Positions 1 through 39,940 of a DNA stretch of 64,000 nucleotides are shown piece by piece. The position numbers were made by a program, and so were the translations under genes. How positions within the stretch are numbered: position 1 is the first letter of the stretch; every line of letters begins with the position of its first letter. This DNA comes from Cristatella mucedo (lineage: Eukaryota; Bryozoa; Phylactolaemata; Cristatellidae): NCBI GenBank assembly GCA_009760855.2, contig WPIO01000042.1, positions 2,150,001-2,214,000 of the forward strand, read 5' to 3'. The notes under the pieces are model-generated. The model had not been told where the DNA came from and ran no database searches. It saw only the letters and a list, made by a program, of their open reading frames with translations.

Positions 1-140
1 CAACTTTCTAGCTGTACTCTTAATCCAGCTTTACTTTTCAGTTCCTGATGTGAGACGAAACCTGATAGCTAGCGAGTACCCACCGAAAGCTGCTTAGGCT
101 ATGACTGCCCATAGAAAACTCACCAGCATAACACCTGCTT
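1..140 (+). mobile_element. LINE family 2 3'-end fragment, decayed
   Basis: The segment around GAGACGAAACCTGATAGCTA and the following ACCGAAAGCTGCTTAGGC is a diverged copy of the family-2 3' region seen intact at 49.7 kb. Continues past the left edge. Confidence 0.55.
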
Positions 141-311
141 GCTCATTAGGGTTTAGAGGGATTGAAGACAGCAGAGATATACATGAGTATAGAGGTATGC
201 AGATTACATTTGGTTCAAATGAGACAACAAATTTGGCCATTGCTACTGAGAACAGTAGCATAACAATGATGTTTTAACTGACCACACATTTTCACATGAG
301 ACTCCTACCTT

Positions 312-610
312 ATGCAACGACTACTACTCTCTCCTTCTGCCGACTATGGCACATCCTTTTCAGCGGTCCTGAGCGGCTACTTCTATGCTACTCACTACCT
401 CAACTGCTCTCCTGACTCTGCTATGCTTCCCACTTTCTCTTTTTTGCATGAGACGAAGTCTGTTGGCTACCGAATGCATACCGAAAGCCGCTTGGGCTGT
501 GAGTGTGCTATACAAAACTCTCCTGCGTAACACCCACACGGTCTGTATGACTTTGTGGAGTTACAGAAGGAGATACAAGGTACCTTACACCGGCTAGCTT
601 ACTTGTGCTC
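312..610 (+). mobile_element. LINE family 2 3' end
   Basis: C-terminal codons YGTSFSAVLSGYFYATHYLN and CECAIQNSPA, followed by the shared untranslated end (TTTGTGGAGTTACAG). This is the same stretch as 49668-49945 and 51530-51785. The 610-1745 interval after it shows no supported feature. Confidence 0.8.
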
Positions 611-1744
611 CCTACTTGGCTAATGTGAGATAGGCAGGCAGAACAATTAAGTGGTAGCAATTTAAAATGGCTGATGAGACAACAGGCATTTGTACATGTT
701 TCTATGGTTGTGCATCCATCAAGCAAGAGAGTAGAAGTGTGCATAGTACAAGAATGTCTGTGCCAGTTCTGCTAAGGAATACCAAAAATAAATGACTATG
801 CTGTTAGAGTTCAATTGATCAATGGCCTATCACTCTGTCAGTTCTTTGGCAATCAATGCAAAGCTTGCTAAACTAACGAGACGAATTCATTATATTGAGT
901 ATCTGACATACGAAAGCACAATACCAGTCATAGCTTACATGTCATCTGGCGAGTGGGTTCACATCAACTCATTTGGTCCATGTATGCACAAAATGAACTT
1001 TGCAGGCTCACTAGGAGCCAAACACAGTTTGTGACTGGTAGAAACTAATGCAAGGGCCAGCATACTAAAGCAAGCAAGCAGCTGGAAAATCACTGGTACT
1101 GAATACATGCGACTTCTGCAATTGAAGCGTTCCTGATTGAGCCATGACAACTTAGGTATGATGAAGAGGAATCCCCCACAGGATTGCCGGTTAACTTTTC
1201 CAAAACCATGGGAATTGAAACCAAGCCTGATCAAACTGCATTATGCTCACGAACATAGACTGCAACTAATAGCTACAAACTGCCACCTGCTCAGAAACCA
1301 CGAAATTTTTTTGAGAAGGCGCCGAATAACCTGAACCCACACTGAGCTTGACCACAGACGCCCAACAAAGAACACAAACATGTAAGTGATGAAGTAATTG
1401 CTACAGTAGCTAGAAGATAGTAAACACTCTATTAATTAAGATTAACAACTACACTCAGTCGTAAAAAATCCTTGCAGTATGGTCACCACTGCCGTGGCTG
1501 TGAATGTTTTAGCGTATTAAGAGGGTTTAATATGATTCCAGACAAACTAAAGCTATGCAAATTAAGAAAAATATTTAATGACAGTCCTAAAACAAATACG
1601 TATGCTTCTGGTGTGTATGCGTTTAGTGGTACGCCGTTCCACGACGATTCTTTATGACCTCCCTTGTCTGGCCAGGCATAAGCTTATGAATCGTATGTTC
1701 TGCTGTAGCACATTCCAGTGAGCTTTGAGCTGTAATGAGAAGGT

Positions 1745-1935
1745 CAGCTACTGATGTTGACTGAAAATTCCACCTAGGCTGCCTGGATATCACTCCGTAG
1801 TCTTTTCATGGGGTTCAAATCAGGAAAGTGGCTGGGCCATTGCATCAGCACCAAACAAAGATGCGCCAAAAAGTACTTCACTGGCCTGGGAGCATACATA
1901 TAGTCACTGCCTTGCTGCCAACTGTATCAATGTCT
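1745..1935 (-). pseudogene. Tc1/mariner-like transposase fragment (C-terminal part)
   Basis: Reverse-strand codons read LVLMQWPSHFPDLNPMKRLR, a decayed form of the Tc1 motif WPSQSPDLNPIENLW that carries the second Asp of the DDE/D triad. No terminal inverted repeats were identified. Confidence 0.7.
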
Positions 1936-1999
1936 AATCAATTATTTGAGCTTTGAAATTCAACTTGCTTGACCAAAGACAACTTGAATAAAGTAACTC

Positions 2000-2283
2000 C
2001 ACAAAGCCACAGGGAGTAAGAGGGTGTTATACTGGCCAAATTTCTGTAGCAAACTAAAAGCCTAAGCAGCTTTCGGTGCGCATACCATAGCCGGCAGACT
2101 TCATTTCACTATACAAAGGAAAAAGTGAGCAGCATAGCAGGGTCGGCAGGGTAGTCTCGAAAAAAAGCATAGCAAGTAACAGCTCATGGTGGCTGGATAG
2201 AATGAGCAACACTCTGAAGGAGGAGTGACGATGCCATAACACAAGAATTGTGGAGGTGAGTTCCAAAGTCTATAATCGGCATC
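2000..2283 (-). mobile_element. LINE family 2 3'-end fragment, interrupted by family 1
   Basis: Minus-strand family-2 end (AAGCGGCTTTCGG-like segment at 2065-2080 and downstream). It stops at 2283, where a family-1 copy begins on the plus strand. Confidence 0.65.
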
Positions 2284-2284
2284 T

Positions 2285-3650
2285 TTTTATACTATCGATC
2301 ACAAAGTTCTTCTAGAGCACCTCTCATCTTGCGTGGGCATAACTGGCATAGCTCTGCAATAGCTCAGGTCCTATCTCAGTGGGAGACTCCAGAGTACATA
2401 TGCGAATGAACAAAGATCATCCGAGATACCTCTGAAATATGGGGTACCTCAGAACTCAGTGCTAGGTCCAGTTCTTTTCACGGTGTATACTCTCCCTCTT
2501 GCTGATGTGATTGCCAAGCACAATCTAGGCTTTCACTTCTATGTGGATGACACTCAGTTGTACCTTTGCTTTGATCCTTCACAGCCAACGAGCCCCTCGA
2601 ATTCTCTCAAACTCACTAACTGCATGTATTGATGACACCCACACATGGATGGCAGCAAATTTTCTAAAACTAAACGATGATAAAACTAACTTACTAGTTA
2701 TGGGCGAACCCAGTGTGATTCATGGATTGGAAAGGCTGTCTCTCAAAATTGGCTCTGCCAGCATATCTCCTGTCGAATCAGCTCAAAATCTAGGTGTCAT
2801 GTTCCAAATTGACCTCTTGTTAGATGTCCACATGAACTCCAAAGTCAAGTCAACCTACTTTCAGCTACATAACATTGCTCAAGTTCGGGCTTGTTTAGAT
2901 AGGGAGAACACGTCTAAGTTAGTCCATGCATTTGTGACATCCCGTCTTGTTATGTAACTCACTGCTCGCTGGCCTACCTGCAAGTGCAATCAGGCGATTA
3001 CAGCTGGTGCAAAACACTGCAGCTAGGCTTGTCTGTCGTGGGCGTCGCAGTTGCCACATCAAACCACTTCTCGCCGACCTGCACTGGCTACCAGTCACGC
3101 ACCGGATCGACTAAAAGGTTTTGTCGCTCACTTTTAGGTCACTTTATTCTTTGGCTCAAGCCTATCTCTCAGATCCCCCCCTACCAGGCCAAGCATCGTA
3201 CCACCCACTTTTCGGAATCCAACAGTCTAGAAATACCTCGTACAAACCTTAAATCCTTTGGAGACCATGCATTTAATTCGTATGCTCCCAAAGCCTGGAA
3301 CTCCATCTCGACTTGCGTCAGAACATCCCCTGACTTGACCACATTTAAAAAGAATTTTAAAACACACCTATTTAGGACAGCATTTAGTGGGTCCCTGTGA
3401 TTCATCCTTGATGTGCTTATGCATGCTGACACTGTGCATGCTGCCACAAACCACACTTGCATGCTGACCCTGTGCATGTCACCCCTAACCATGATATTCA
3501 TGTTGTTTATCGAGCATGATATTACTCACCATATAATCGCGTTTCCCTTTGCAGCAATTGCAAAGCGCCTAGAAAGAGATTGAGTTCTCTGAGAGCGCTT
3601 TATCAAGTGCATTATTATTGTTATTATTATTACTATTATTATAATAGCCT
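2285..3650 (+). mobile_element. LINE family 1 copy, 5'-truncated, RT and C-terminal domain, frames broken
   Basis: Reverse-transcriptase core begins at [11 protein letters not shown] and carries YVDD in place of the usual YADD catalytic box, then LKLNDDKTNLLVMG. A stop and frame change near 2957 separates the C-terminal domain (2984-3400). It ends in the family 3' tail AGCGCCTAGAAAGAGATTGA and a (TTA)n microsatellite. Confidence 0.9.
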
Positions 3651-3719
3651 GCAGAGAAAAAGCAGCTTCTGTCGCCAATAAACTTTAAAAACAGTAATGA
3701 ATTTAATATCTATTTACCA

Positions 3720-3790
3720 CCATAGGGCACGAGGGTGCTGAAATTGGTGCAGTAGTTCAATTGGGTCATTTATAATCATAGATAAGTATA
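3720..3790 (-). mobile_element. LINE family 2 short fragment
   Basis: GAGGGTGCTGAAATTGGTGC is the reverse complement of the family-2 HQFQP-coding stretch also present at 31.93 kb and 43.68 kb. Confidence 0.45.
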
Positions 3791-3959
3791 ATAAAACTTA
3801 CGCAAACAAAATCAGAAATGAACTCCTGCAATGGTGTAAAATCAGAGCTGAACATCTAGTTTAATTGAATGCTGGTCCATCAAGTATTAGCCGAGTTACA
3901 AAATTTACCACACACAAAAAAGCTGCTCGGTACATTAAGCTGCTTAAAAGTCACAAGGA

Positions 3960-4165
3960 TGCACCTCAACATACTGCCACTAACCATCATTGCATGCTGA
4001 CCCTCTCCATGTCACCTTTAACTATGTTACGCTTGTTGAAATGGCACTTATGTTATTACTAACCATGTGATCATGCTCCTTTACAGAATATGTGAAGTGC
4101 CAAGAGATTAAGTGTTCCGGGGTGCTACATAAACGTATTATTATTATTATTATTATTATTATTTT
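3960..4165 (+). mobile_element. LINE family 1 3' tail
   Basis: GCATGCTGACCCTCTCCATG, then AGTGCCAAGAGATTAAGTGT and a (TTA)n run, a diverged family-1 3' untranslated end. Confidence 0.7.
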
Positions 4166-4439
4166 AAAAAACTGCAAACATCTACCGGGAGGTGCCAAGG
4201 TTACATTAGTTGGAACACGAGTCGTACATGCTGCAGAGATCGGCTAACTTTTTATTTATAGATCTGTTAATTGCGATTTACTTGTAGGTTAGACTTGGGG
4301 TGCCTAATAGCTTTTTTAATGTTTTTTGTGCAGAAATCATCAAAACTTCTGATCTCAATTCTAACATATTTGTCTTTTGATAGGTACCCTAATTAGTTAT
4401 TTAATTATTGAACCAATCTTTTCAGTATTTTTTCCACAT

Positions 4440-4900
4440 CTACCCTTAATGTGAGGTAACTACTTCATTAACAGAAGTCTTCGGTAAAGTGATTGAGTGG
4501 GCCTGACTGTTACTATGATCATGAATATGAATGTTAAATTCTCCAGCAATCCATTACGGCCTCTCACATAGGAGTATTTTGGTGGGGAACTCCAAATATT
4601 CTTCCACAAACAAGGTTAGACAGCCAGAAGAAAGTTGGTAGATCACAACTGTGAGAGGCATTCTATTTGACGGGTATCTCGCAGCAACTGATGTAAATCA
4701 TAACATACGTATAAAGCTGAAGGTTGTATAGCTTAGCGATTAACGAACAACGACAGCAGCTCCGCAAAACATTTTTTAAACTGATTGATGTGATAGAATG
4801 AGAAACCAGGCAGTCTCAGATACACAGCTACCAGAGCTGGGCATCTTCCGTGTCTCGGTCAGGAAAAATGCATCGAGCTTTACCTATACACCATAGTAAA
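4440..4900 (-). mobile_element. LINE endonuclease-domain fragment (APE type)
   Basis: Reverse-strand codons include PLTVVIYQLSSGCLT, matching the PLTVVIYRPSSGYLT segment of the endonuclease fragment at 53.5 kb. Decayed; the part downstream of 4900 is unassigned. Confidence 0.55.
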
Positions 4901-5998
4901 CAATTAATAGCTCTTTGGTTTTTCTGAGCGTACCTCCAATAAGCAGAGTTGAAATGACTGCCGGATGCTTTCGGGAGATCGATTAGAAGGATTGTGAGTG
5001 GTGAACATGGCTAGCATTAGCTGGCCGACTGTGACATCAGATCCAGAGAGATGGTACATTTACTGGTGGTCTATCGTCTTTAAGGGAAATATTAACTGTG
5101 TGAGGCCGATTGATAAACTAACTTTAGGCTTAGCGGCATCTACCCGAGCAGCAGTCAGGGTGCCAGTCAAGTTGGCAGGAACTCCATTAATGTTCAGTAG
5201 TCCACTATTGACTTCCTATTGATCTACGGTAAGCACGCCACTATAACAGAACATCTAACTTATGGCTGCATATTTGACGGCAGCCCGGTTGATAGGGCAA
5301 ACAAAGAATACATGGAAATCCTTAGTGACAGTCCAAAGATGGCCCACCAGTAGGTACAGACTAATGGCCACATTACACCTTGTGCTAGGCAGGTCCTTCT
5401 TTTTGAAAGCATATCCAAGCAGCTCATGCACAGTCACAGGGAAAACCAGCTGAATACATGAAGATGTTAGGCAAAGGTTCACACTAAACATCAAGTCACC
5501 AAAATCTGCTCTCAAGTAAGGAATCTACCGTGCTTAACTTAGTATAATATAGCCAACAATTGCGCTTACAGTTTTTAATTTAAAAGCCAGCAAGCTGCCA
5601 ACATAAAACACGAAAAATATAAACTATAAACCACTATAGGACCAAGAAAGTAAATATTACCAGAGAGCCTAATAAGAAACTGTATACTGAGTTCGTGCTA
5701 AGCAACAAGAGCTGCAAAATAAGTACTTTATTTTAAGTAAAAGGCTGAGGAATAAGGACAACCAAATCATCATATGCAAAATGCTAACACGAGCTAAAGT
5801 TTCCTCTCATGTTGTGTATGCAGATTTAGCACTAATCGGGAAGCACTTGCAATTACTACTAACAACCATGCCCTGGAGACAATACAGACAGAATAAACAA
5901 AGCAACTTGCAAAGACGAACCGGAAGAGAGAATCTACGAGTGCTTTGCAGACATGTGGCTCATAGCATGCCGAATCACAGATGACTGTGCGCACTTAC
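4900..5998. other. XRN1 intron 11 sequence, no supported feature
   Basis: The next XRN1 exon should lie on the minus strand, but nothing resembling the HYYY/WYYP region is visible here. Short open frames (5255-5515, 5781-5984) have no recognisable domain. Confidence 0.4.
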
Positions 5999-34888
<28,890 letters not shown>

Positions 34889-35103
34889 CGTCGAAGCTGG
34901 CCCTGCAAAGCGAAAGACAGCAGAACCAAGCTACAGAGGAGGGACTGGGCGGCGTAGTTACCACTTAGTTCCGAAGGGATTTGGCGCAATTGCATCATTT
35001 ATTGTAATCAAGTCATTGTGCAAATACATAATTGAATATATTAATATAAGCTGTATTAAATATATAAAAATTTTATTTCTATATTTTTTTGTTTTCATAT
35101 TAC

Positions 35104-35167
35104 ACGCGCCAATATTGCGTCCCCACGCAACGCGAGAGCCGGAGCGAGGTTGTTTGAATATGGCGGC
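35104..35167. promoter_or_regulatory. Probable XRN1 promoter region with YY1-like site
   Basis: About 270 bp upstream of the XRN1 start codon there is a short CpG-rich patch (35104-35145). It is followed on the plus strand by AATATGGCGGC at 35157-35167, which fits the YY1 core ATGGCGGC common near metazoan housekeeping start sites. Position and composition support a promoter; the factor assignment is inference. Confidence 0.4.
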
Positions 35168-35536
35168 TAACGCCAGTTCGCTTGGTACCCGTGTAGCCAC
35201 TGGCTTGCCTTGCTGACATTCGATTGCCGAACTTGAAAGCAGGCACTTGTGCCCCTACTTAGACCGGTATGTACCAAATAGCTTCCACTTATCTTGCTCC
35301 CACTTATATTGCATTCATTCTCAATTATGTTGGCTCCATCGACTTGCTTGTAGCCCTGCACGCGAGCTACCGTCGGACCCCTGGTTATTGTAGACTTTTA
35401 TGCCAGTTGATTCGCTGCGTACACTCAAGCATTACCGCTTGCATTAATTAAACGCATTAAATTAAATTTCAAGCATCCGTTCTAATCGTACGACAAACCT
35501 ACGGGTCTCTAATCGAAGGTATTGTTTGGTCGGTTG

Positions 35537-35538
<2 letters not shown>

Positions 35539-35611
<73 letters not shown>
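35539..35611. repeat. (CT)n microsatellite
   Basis: About 72 bp of pure CT, 650 bp upstream of XRN1. Confidence 0.97.
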
Positions 35612-35614
<3 letters not shown>

Positions 35615-35689
35615 TGACAGGGTACGTGAAATTTATGTCACCGTGTTATTCTAGCCCATTAGTTATGGTTCTCGCTTCGACCAAGGTCA

Positions 35690-35808
35690 AATTGAATGTA
35701 TTTTTATGACCGACGTGATGGGCTCGAGCCCCATGGCATATGTGAACCGCCTGAATAGAGATTAGGTTCTCTTAGGGTGCTCTACAAATTAGTTATTATT
35801 ATTATTAT
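35690..35808 (+). mobile_element. SINE A copy, head truncated
   Basis: GATGGGCTCGAGCCCCATGG, then CGCCTGAATAGAGATTAGGT and a (TTA)n tail at 35792-35810. Confidence 0.8.
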
Positions 35809-36054
35809 CATTTAAGCAGGGCCAAGGGTTGACCTATTTTTTGCTGTATTCCAGAGTATGAATCGGCAGAGAGTGCAACTGAATGCATGCATCTGTACTT
35901 GGTTCTTGGGTCCTTTGACTTGTCATCGCAGAAAAGTGAAATCAAGAAAAAATAAGACTTGTCTTCTTCACTTCGAGATTTTACATTGACCCTCTAATTT
36001 CTATCGAAATTTGACAGCAGCTTTTAAGTAATCCTAATATAACAATTATAATAC

Positions 36055-36160
36055 TAAAGATGATTAAGGATCATGCTTCCTTTGCAGAAAGTATAAAGTT
36101 CTTTGAATGAGATTGAGTTCTCTGAGGGCGGTATAACAAATATATATTATTATTATGATT
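36055..36160 (+). mobile_element. LINE family 1 solo 3' tail
   Basis: GATCATGCTTCCTTTGCAG, GAATGAGATTGAGTTCTCTG, then (TTA)n, meeting a tail in the opposite direction at 36165. Confidence 0.65.
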
Positions 36161-36164
36161 ATTT

Positions 36165-36300
36165 TAAAGCACCACAAGAGAATCAAATCTCTTTTTCGGG
36201 TACTTTGCATATGATGGCAAATGCACAGTATCCGCATACTTAAGCACATAACCCACGATTGACTCGGGCCTAGCAAATGCTTTTAGGAACAACTGGTTTT
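36165..36300 (-). mobile_element. LINE family 1 solo 3' end, opposite orientation
   Basis: CCACAAGAGAATCAAATCTC is the complement of a diverged tail, followed by the complement of the GCATTTGC-type untranslated region. Confidence 0.55.
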
Positions 36301-36336
36301 CAGCAAATTTTGCTTGTACAATTATGATCTCTAACA

Positions 36337-36523
36337 CAGCGGTTCTCAACCTTCCTAATGCCACGACCCTTTAATACAGTTCCTCATGTTGTGGCAACCC
36401 CAACCAATAAGTTATTGTGTGGCAAAATGTGGAAATGCGTAGTTTCTGAAGGTCTTAGGCGACCCCTGTGAAAGGGTTTTTCGACCCCCAAAGGGGTCAC
36501 GACCCACAGGTTGAGAACGGCTG
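36337..36523 (+). mobile_element. SPIN-like hAT non-autonomous element, 187 bp
   Basis: Terminal inverted repeats CAGCGGTTCTCAACCT and, at the other end, the complement of CAGCCGTTCTCAACCT, one mismatch in 16. It is flanked by a perfect 8-bp duplication CTCTAACA (36329-36336 and 36524-36531), the hAT hallmark. The internal ends (CCTAATGCC, GTTCCTCATGTTGTGG, GGTCTTAGGCGACCCCTGTG, CCCCCAAAGGGGTCACGACC) match, from memory, the SPIN (Space Invader) consensus. That family is known for horizontal transfer among tetrapods and some invertebrates, including Rhodnius and Lymnaea. It is a deletion derivative without transposase. Confidence 0.9.
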
Positions 36524-36589
36524 CTCTAACACATCTCTAGCACTAACATTTTTTTAATCCGGTCTGCTATCCTATTGTCCCGGTGAACT

Positions 36590-36908
36590 TGTCTTAACTT
36601 GTCTTTTTTGTTCCGGTGTGCTCTTCATTCTTACCTATGCATGATCCAGTGCATATAATTAGCCAGAGGTCTTACGATCGTTGGTCAGTGAGTGAGTCAG
36701 TCAGTGAGGTTGGTGAGTGTCTTTGCGTTTGATGTAGCATATGGGCCTAAGCAGGATACTTGCTTGCTATTGAATGCTTAATGCCGTGGATGTCACTAAC
36801 ATTATTTTTATTGATTCTCTTGTAATGAGTTGTAAAGCACCTGAATGGAGATTAAGTTTTCTTCGGATGCTATGCAAATGACCTGCCGTTATTATTATTA
36901 TCAGTAAC
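36590..36908 (+). mobile_element. LINE family 1 subfamily 3' end
   Basis: Shares with 33.2-33.5 kb the GTGCTCTTC...ATGATCCAGTGCAT region and an ending TGAATGGAGATTAAGTTTTC, GCTATGCAAATGACC and (TTA)n. This is the LINE tail closest to the SINE A tail. Confidence 0.7.
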
Positions 36909-37259
36909 TTGACGTATTACTCTTATATTGTTTGATGTGACTGTGCCGGATCTATGCTCGAGTAGTCTTCACAAAAAAGACCCGCTTAGCATAAGGTCAT
37001 TGTTAGTCACTAACTACCGACAGGCTTACTCATCATTGTTAGTCACTAACTACCGGTGGCTTGTGTCCGATTATCGGTATCAATCTTCCTGCAGCTTGTG
37101 TATTCCATCGATCATTCGACCGTAAAAGAATTTGAGCCGGAAGCTACTTTTGCTGTCGAACACTAAACCCGTTAGTTAGAAGTTGTAATGTATGTGCCAT
37201 GCTTACTGTTAGTTTTCACTTGTTGATCGATTTAGCCTTGCCATTATATTGCACACCAT

Positions 37260-37410
37260 TTCGCCGAGCTGGTTTGGTCCAGCGGTTAAGGTGCTCGCCC
37301 CCACCAAGGTCTGGCTGAGGTCGTGGGCTCGAGCCCCGAGGCGTATGTGAAGCATCTGAATAGAGATTAAGTTTTCTTGGCATGCTATACAAATGAATTG
37401 TGTTATTTCT
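37260..37410 (+). mobile_element. SINE A copy, near full length
   Basis: GAGCTGGTTTGGTCCAGCGG head with A box TGGTCCAGCGGTTAAGG, CTCGCCCCCACCAAGGTCTG, B-box region GGGCTCGAGCCCC at 37326-37338. The tail is CTGAATAGAGATTAAGTTTT, then GCTATACAAATGAATTG. Reference copy of the family. Confidence 0.9.
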
Positions 37411-37884
37411 TCTACTGCACATACAGTGCTCTCTATCATTCCCTACGTCTGCAGTCTACAGGCAGTAAATATGTGTCTGGCTGATGGTCTGTTTTTACTG
37501 TTAGGAGGAACGTGATAGCCTGCTCACTAGTGCTCTTGACAGTGTGAAATATTGGGTCAATGCTGCAACTGGAGTATTGTAGATTGCAGTTGCCTGCTGC
37601 TCTAACCACATCTAGTTTAGCGGGCAGTTCATCTAACTCTCACGTGCTGTGAATACTTACCATGAAACTACGTGGGCCACCTACAAATAAGGCTTCTACT
37701 CAGACTTGCAGTAGCAATTGTGGTAGACGACTGTTGTCCAATTCGCACTCGGTGCATTTTTTGACAAAGACGTGGATCCGTTGGTTCAATTTTTTTCTTC
37801 TCACAAAATTGGATGGTCAGACTGCTGCTGTCGTTTGCTAAAAGTTGGGAATACAACCATAGAATGCATAGGCAGTAATAGCCT

Positions 37885-38050
37885 AGGAGGTGAGGTACTT
37901 GCTCTACACCACCGTGGTAGTGAATTCGAATCCTGCACGATTCTTTATTGTCTATTGCAAGTAGTGGTGATAGCCGTTAAGGCTCTTCTCTCACTGTACA
38001 AAAGGAAGCTGTTAAATCAGGTAATGTTTATTTATTTAGTTATTTAATGT
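37885..38050 (+). mobile_element. SINE B copy
   Basis: CCTAGGAGGTGAGGTACTTG head, GAATTCGAATCC as B box at 37922-37933, AAGTAGTGGTGATAGCCG and an (ATTT)n tail at 38027-38045. Confidence 0.8.
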
Positions 38051-38299
38051 GCCAGTCGCAGGCAATGCCTCCTGCGATTTCGTGTCTGTCTTCCACACCT
38101 CTTTCGACAGCCGAACCTTTTCCGTGGAAGATTTTTCAGAATTCCTTGCCATCACTTGGTGTGCTATTGGCCATTGAGTGATTGACATTTTTAACATTGA
38201 AGTTGATCACCTTAGCAACATTCGTGTGCACTCTGTTCTTGACAGCCTGCCGATTTTTGGCACGGTCCAACATGTCTGTCATGCCTCGTCATGTTAGGG

Positions 38300-38425
38300 T
38301 CAACCTGGTTTGGCCCAGGGGTAAGGTGTTCATCTTTAATGACTAAGGTTATGGGCTCGAATCCTACTGTAAATGTAAAGCACCTGGCTAGCGATTAGGA
38401 TTTGTTAGTATGCTATAGTCTCCTT
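38300..38425 (+). mobile_element. SINE A copy, diverged
   Basis: CTGGTTTGGCCCAGGGGTAAGG head, TATGGGCTCGAATCC as B box, AGCACCTGGCTAGCGATTAG tail. Confidence 0.65.
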
Positions 38426-38496
38426 TGTGCCAGTTTGAAATCTTAAGGTCATTTTTCTTGCTGAATCTTGTCTACTGCCACTGTGCCTTAAAAGGT

Positions 38497-38655
38497 GATG
38501 TGATTTAACAGCCTTATTTATATAACCGCAGAAGAGCCTTCACGGCTGTCACCGCCTCTTGCAGTAGACAATAAATTATCACCCACTTCAGGACTCGAAC
38601 CCACGATCTGAGTCGTGAAGAGCTAGCACCTTACCTCCTGGGCTAAGACTGTGGA
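38497..38655 (-). mobile_element. SINE B copy
   Basis: TGATTTAACAGCCTTATTTA at the left, complement of the B box at 38590-38602 (GACTCGAACCC), and ACCTTACCTCCTGGGC at the head end. Confidence 0.82.
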
Positions 38656-39317
38656 GGTACGATTGTATGAGTACGTGTGCATCTAGATTGTCCAGTTGAC
38701 TTCAGGGTAAACGGTGAGAAAGTAATGAAAATTTGGTCAAATCGAATACATATTTAGCGTACATTTCAAATGAGAAACATAATGGAAATTGGGTGAGAGG
38801 TTTTGGCGGTTTCCACACAGAAGTTAAAACTGATTATTTAAACATTATCTAACCCCACAAGTAAACCGGAAGCAACATGTCCATAAATAAAAAAATTACG
38901 GATCTCTGTTGCACATGATTCAGCTACTTGTTTCCTAATTAGCTGAGTCTTGTTTCATTAAAGTACATGTTTGTAGCTTGCTGAAGTGCATTTTCGTGAC
39001 TCTTAAACAGCTTGATTTACGGTGTTGCACTGTGCCTCGTAAATTCTTTAACACGGCACGTACTCGGATCAATATAAAAGGTGAGTTCAGCTCTGCATGT
39101 AAATCACGGCAGTTGCTTACTTCTGGCAGGCTGGAAAGTATTGCTGTAAATGTCATCAAACGCACGAGAGCTTTATTTTCTGCCATCGTGGACATATATA
39201 GCAATACTTATCCAACCACAATCAGAAATAAACTAATTCAATAATCAAAAATCAGAGCTGAACTCAAATCGCATTGATCTGCTTAACTGCATTGCTAAGG
39301 ACTTTAATAAATAAATA

Positions 39318-39475
39318 AATCCTAGCTGATTAAACAGCCTCTTTTTGTATAGCGACAGAAGAGCCTTTACGGCTATCACGACCGCTTGCAGTGGCGACAA
39401 TGTATCGCCAACCGCAGGAATCGAACCCACGACCTCGGGACCGAGGTCGTGAAAGCAACCACCTTACCTAGTGTT
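39318..39475 (-). mobile_element. SINE B copy
   Basis: CCTAGCTGATTAAACAGCC at the left after a (TAAA)n tail complement. The GACCTCGGGACCGAGGTC palindrome is at 39432-39449 and the head complement is CACCTTACCTAGTG. It is very close in sequence to the copy at 12.5 kb and lies 380 bp upstream of TMEM107. Confidence 0.88.
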
Positions 39476-39856
39476 AATGCCTTCTCAGGCATGCAGCTAA
39501 GCAGACAGTTGGGCTGCTGCTTGCCTGCTCGGGTCATACAAGTAAAGCGTTATAAATGTTGCAGCAAGTATTAGTAAGCGCTTGCTGCTCGTATACGTGA
39601 ACTGTACCATGTCTTCAGCCTTGTGGGTGTCCTCATTCTCCAAGATATGATATCAGATATTATATTCTATAAGATAAGATATAAGAGCCGGTTTATGAAG
39701 CTGTGACACCACTATGTTCTGGTATGGGCTTTAGTTTGAATTCAAGTGTGCAGTGCTGCATCATTATAGCAGTGTTGCCTTCACTTCCCATGTATTTTGT
39801 ACGAACTTTTTTCAGATATAAAGTACTTGACACATATTCCAAAGACCTCAGCTCAC

Positions 39857-39940
39857 ATGGCTATCAGCGGTCTCATACCGGCCAGATTTCTCACAATTAT
39901 TGGTCATCTCGTTCTAACGATCATTCTTTTCTGGGCTCGG
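39857..39940 (+). CDS. TMEM107: TMEM107 exon 1
   Basis: 84 bp, 28 codons, MAISGLIPARFLTIIGHLV and so on, ending WAR in phase 0 before GTGAGT. Contains the first membrane helix. Confidence 0.93.

Noticed and set aside
5255-5515. 86-aa minus frame as the next XRN1 exon
   Set aside because: No similarity to the AIQW/HYYY part of XRN1 and no suitable phase.
37326-37338. Possible functional tRNA genes at SINE B-box sites
   Set aside because: A and B boxes recur with the same non-tRNA 3' tail in many copies and no acceptor stem pairs, so these are SINEs.
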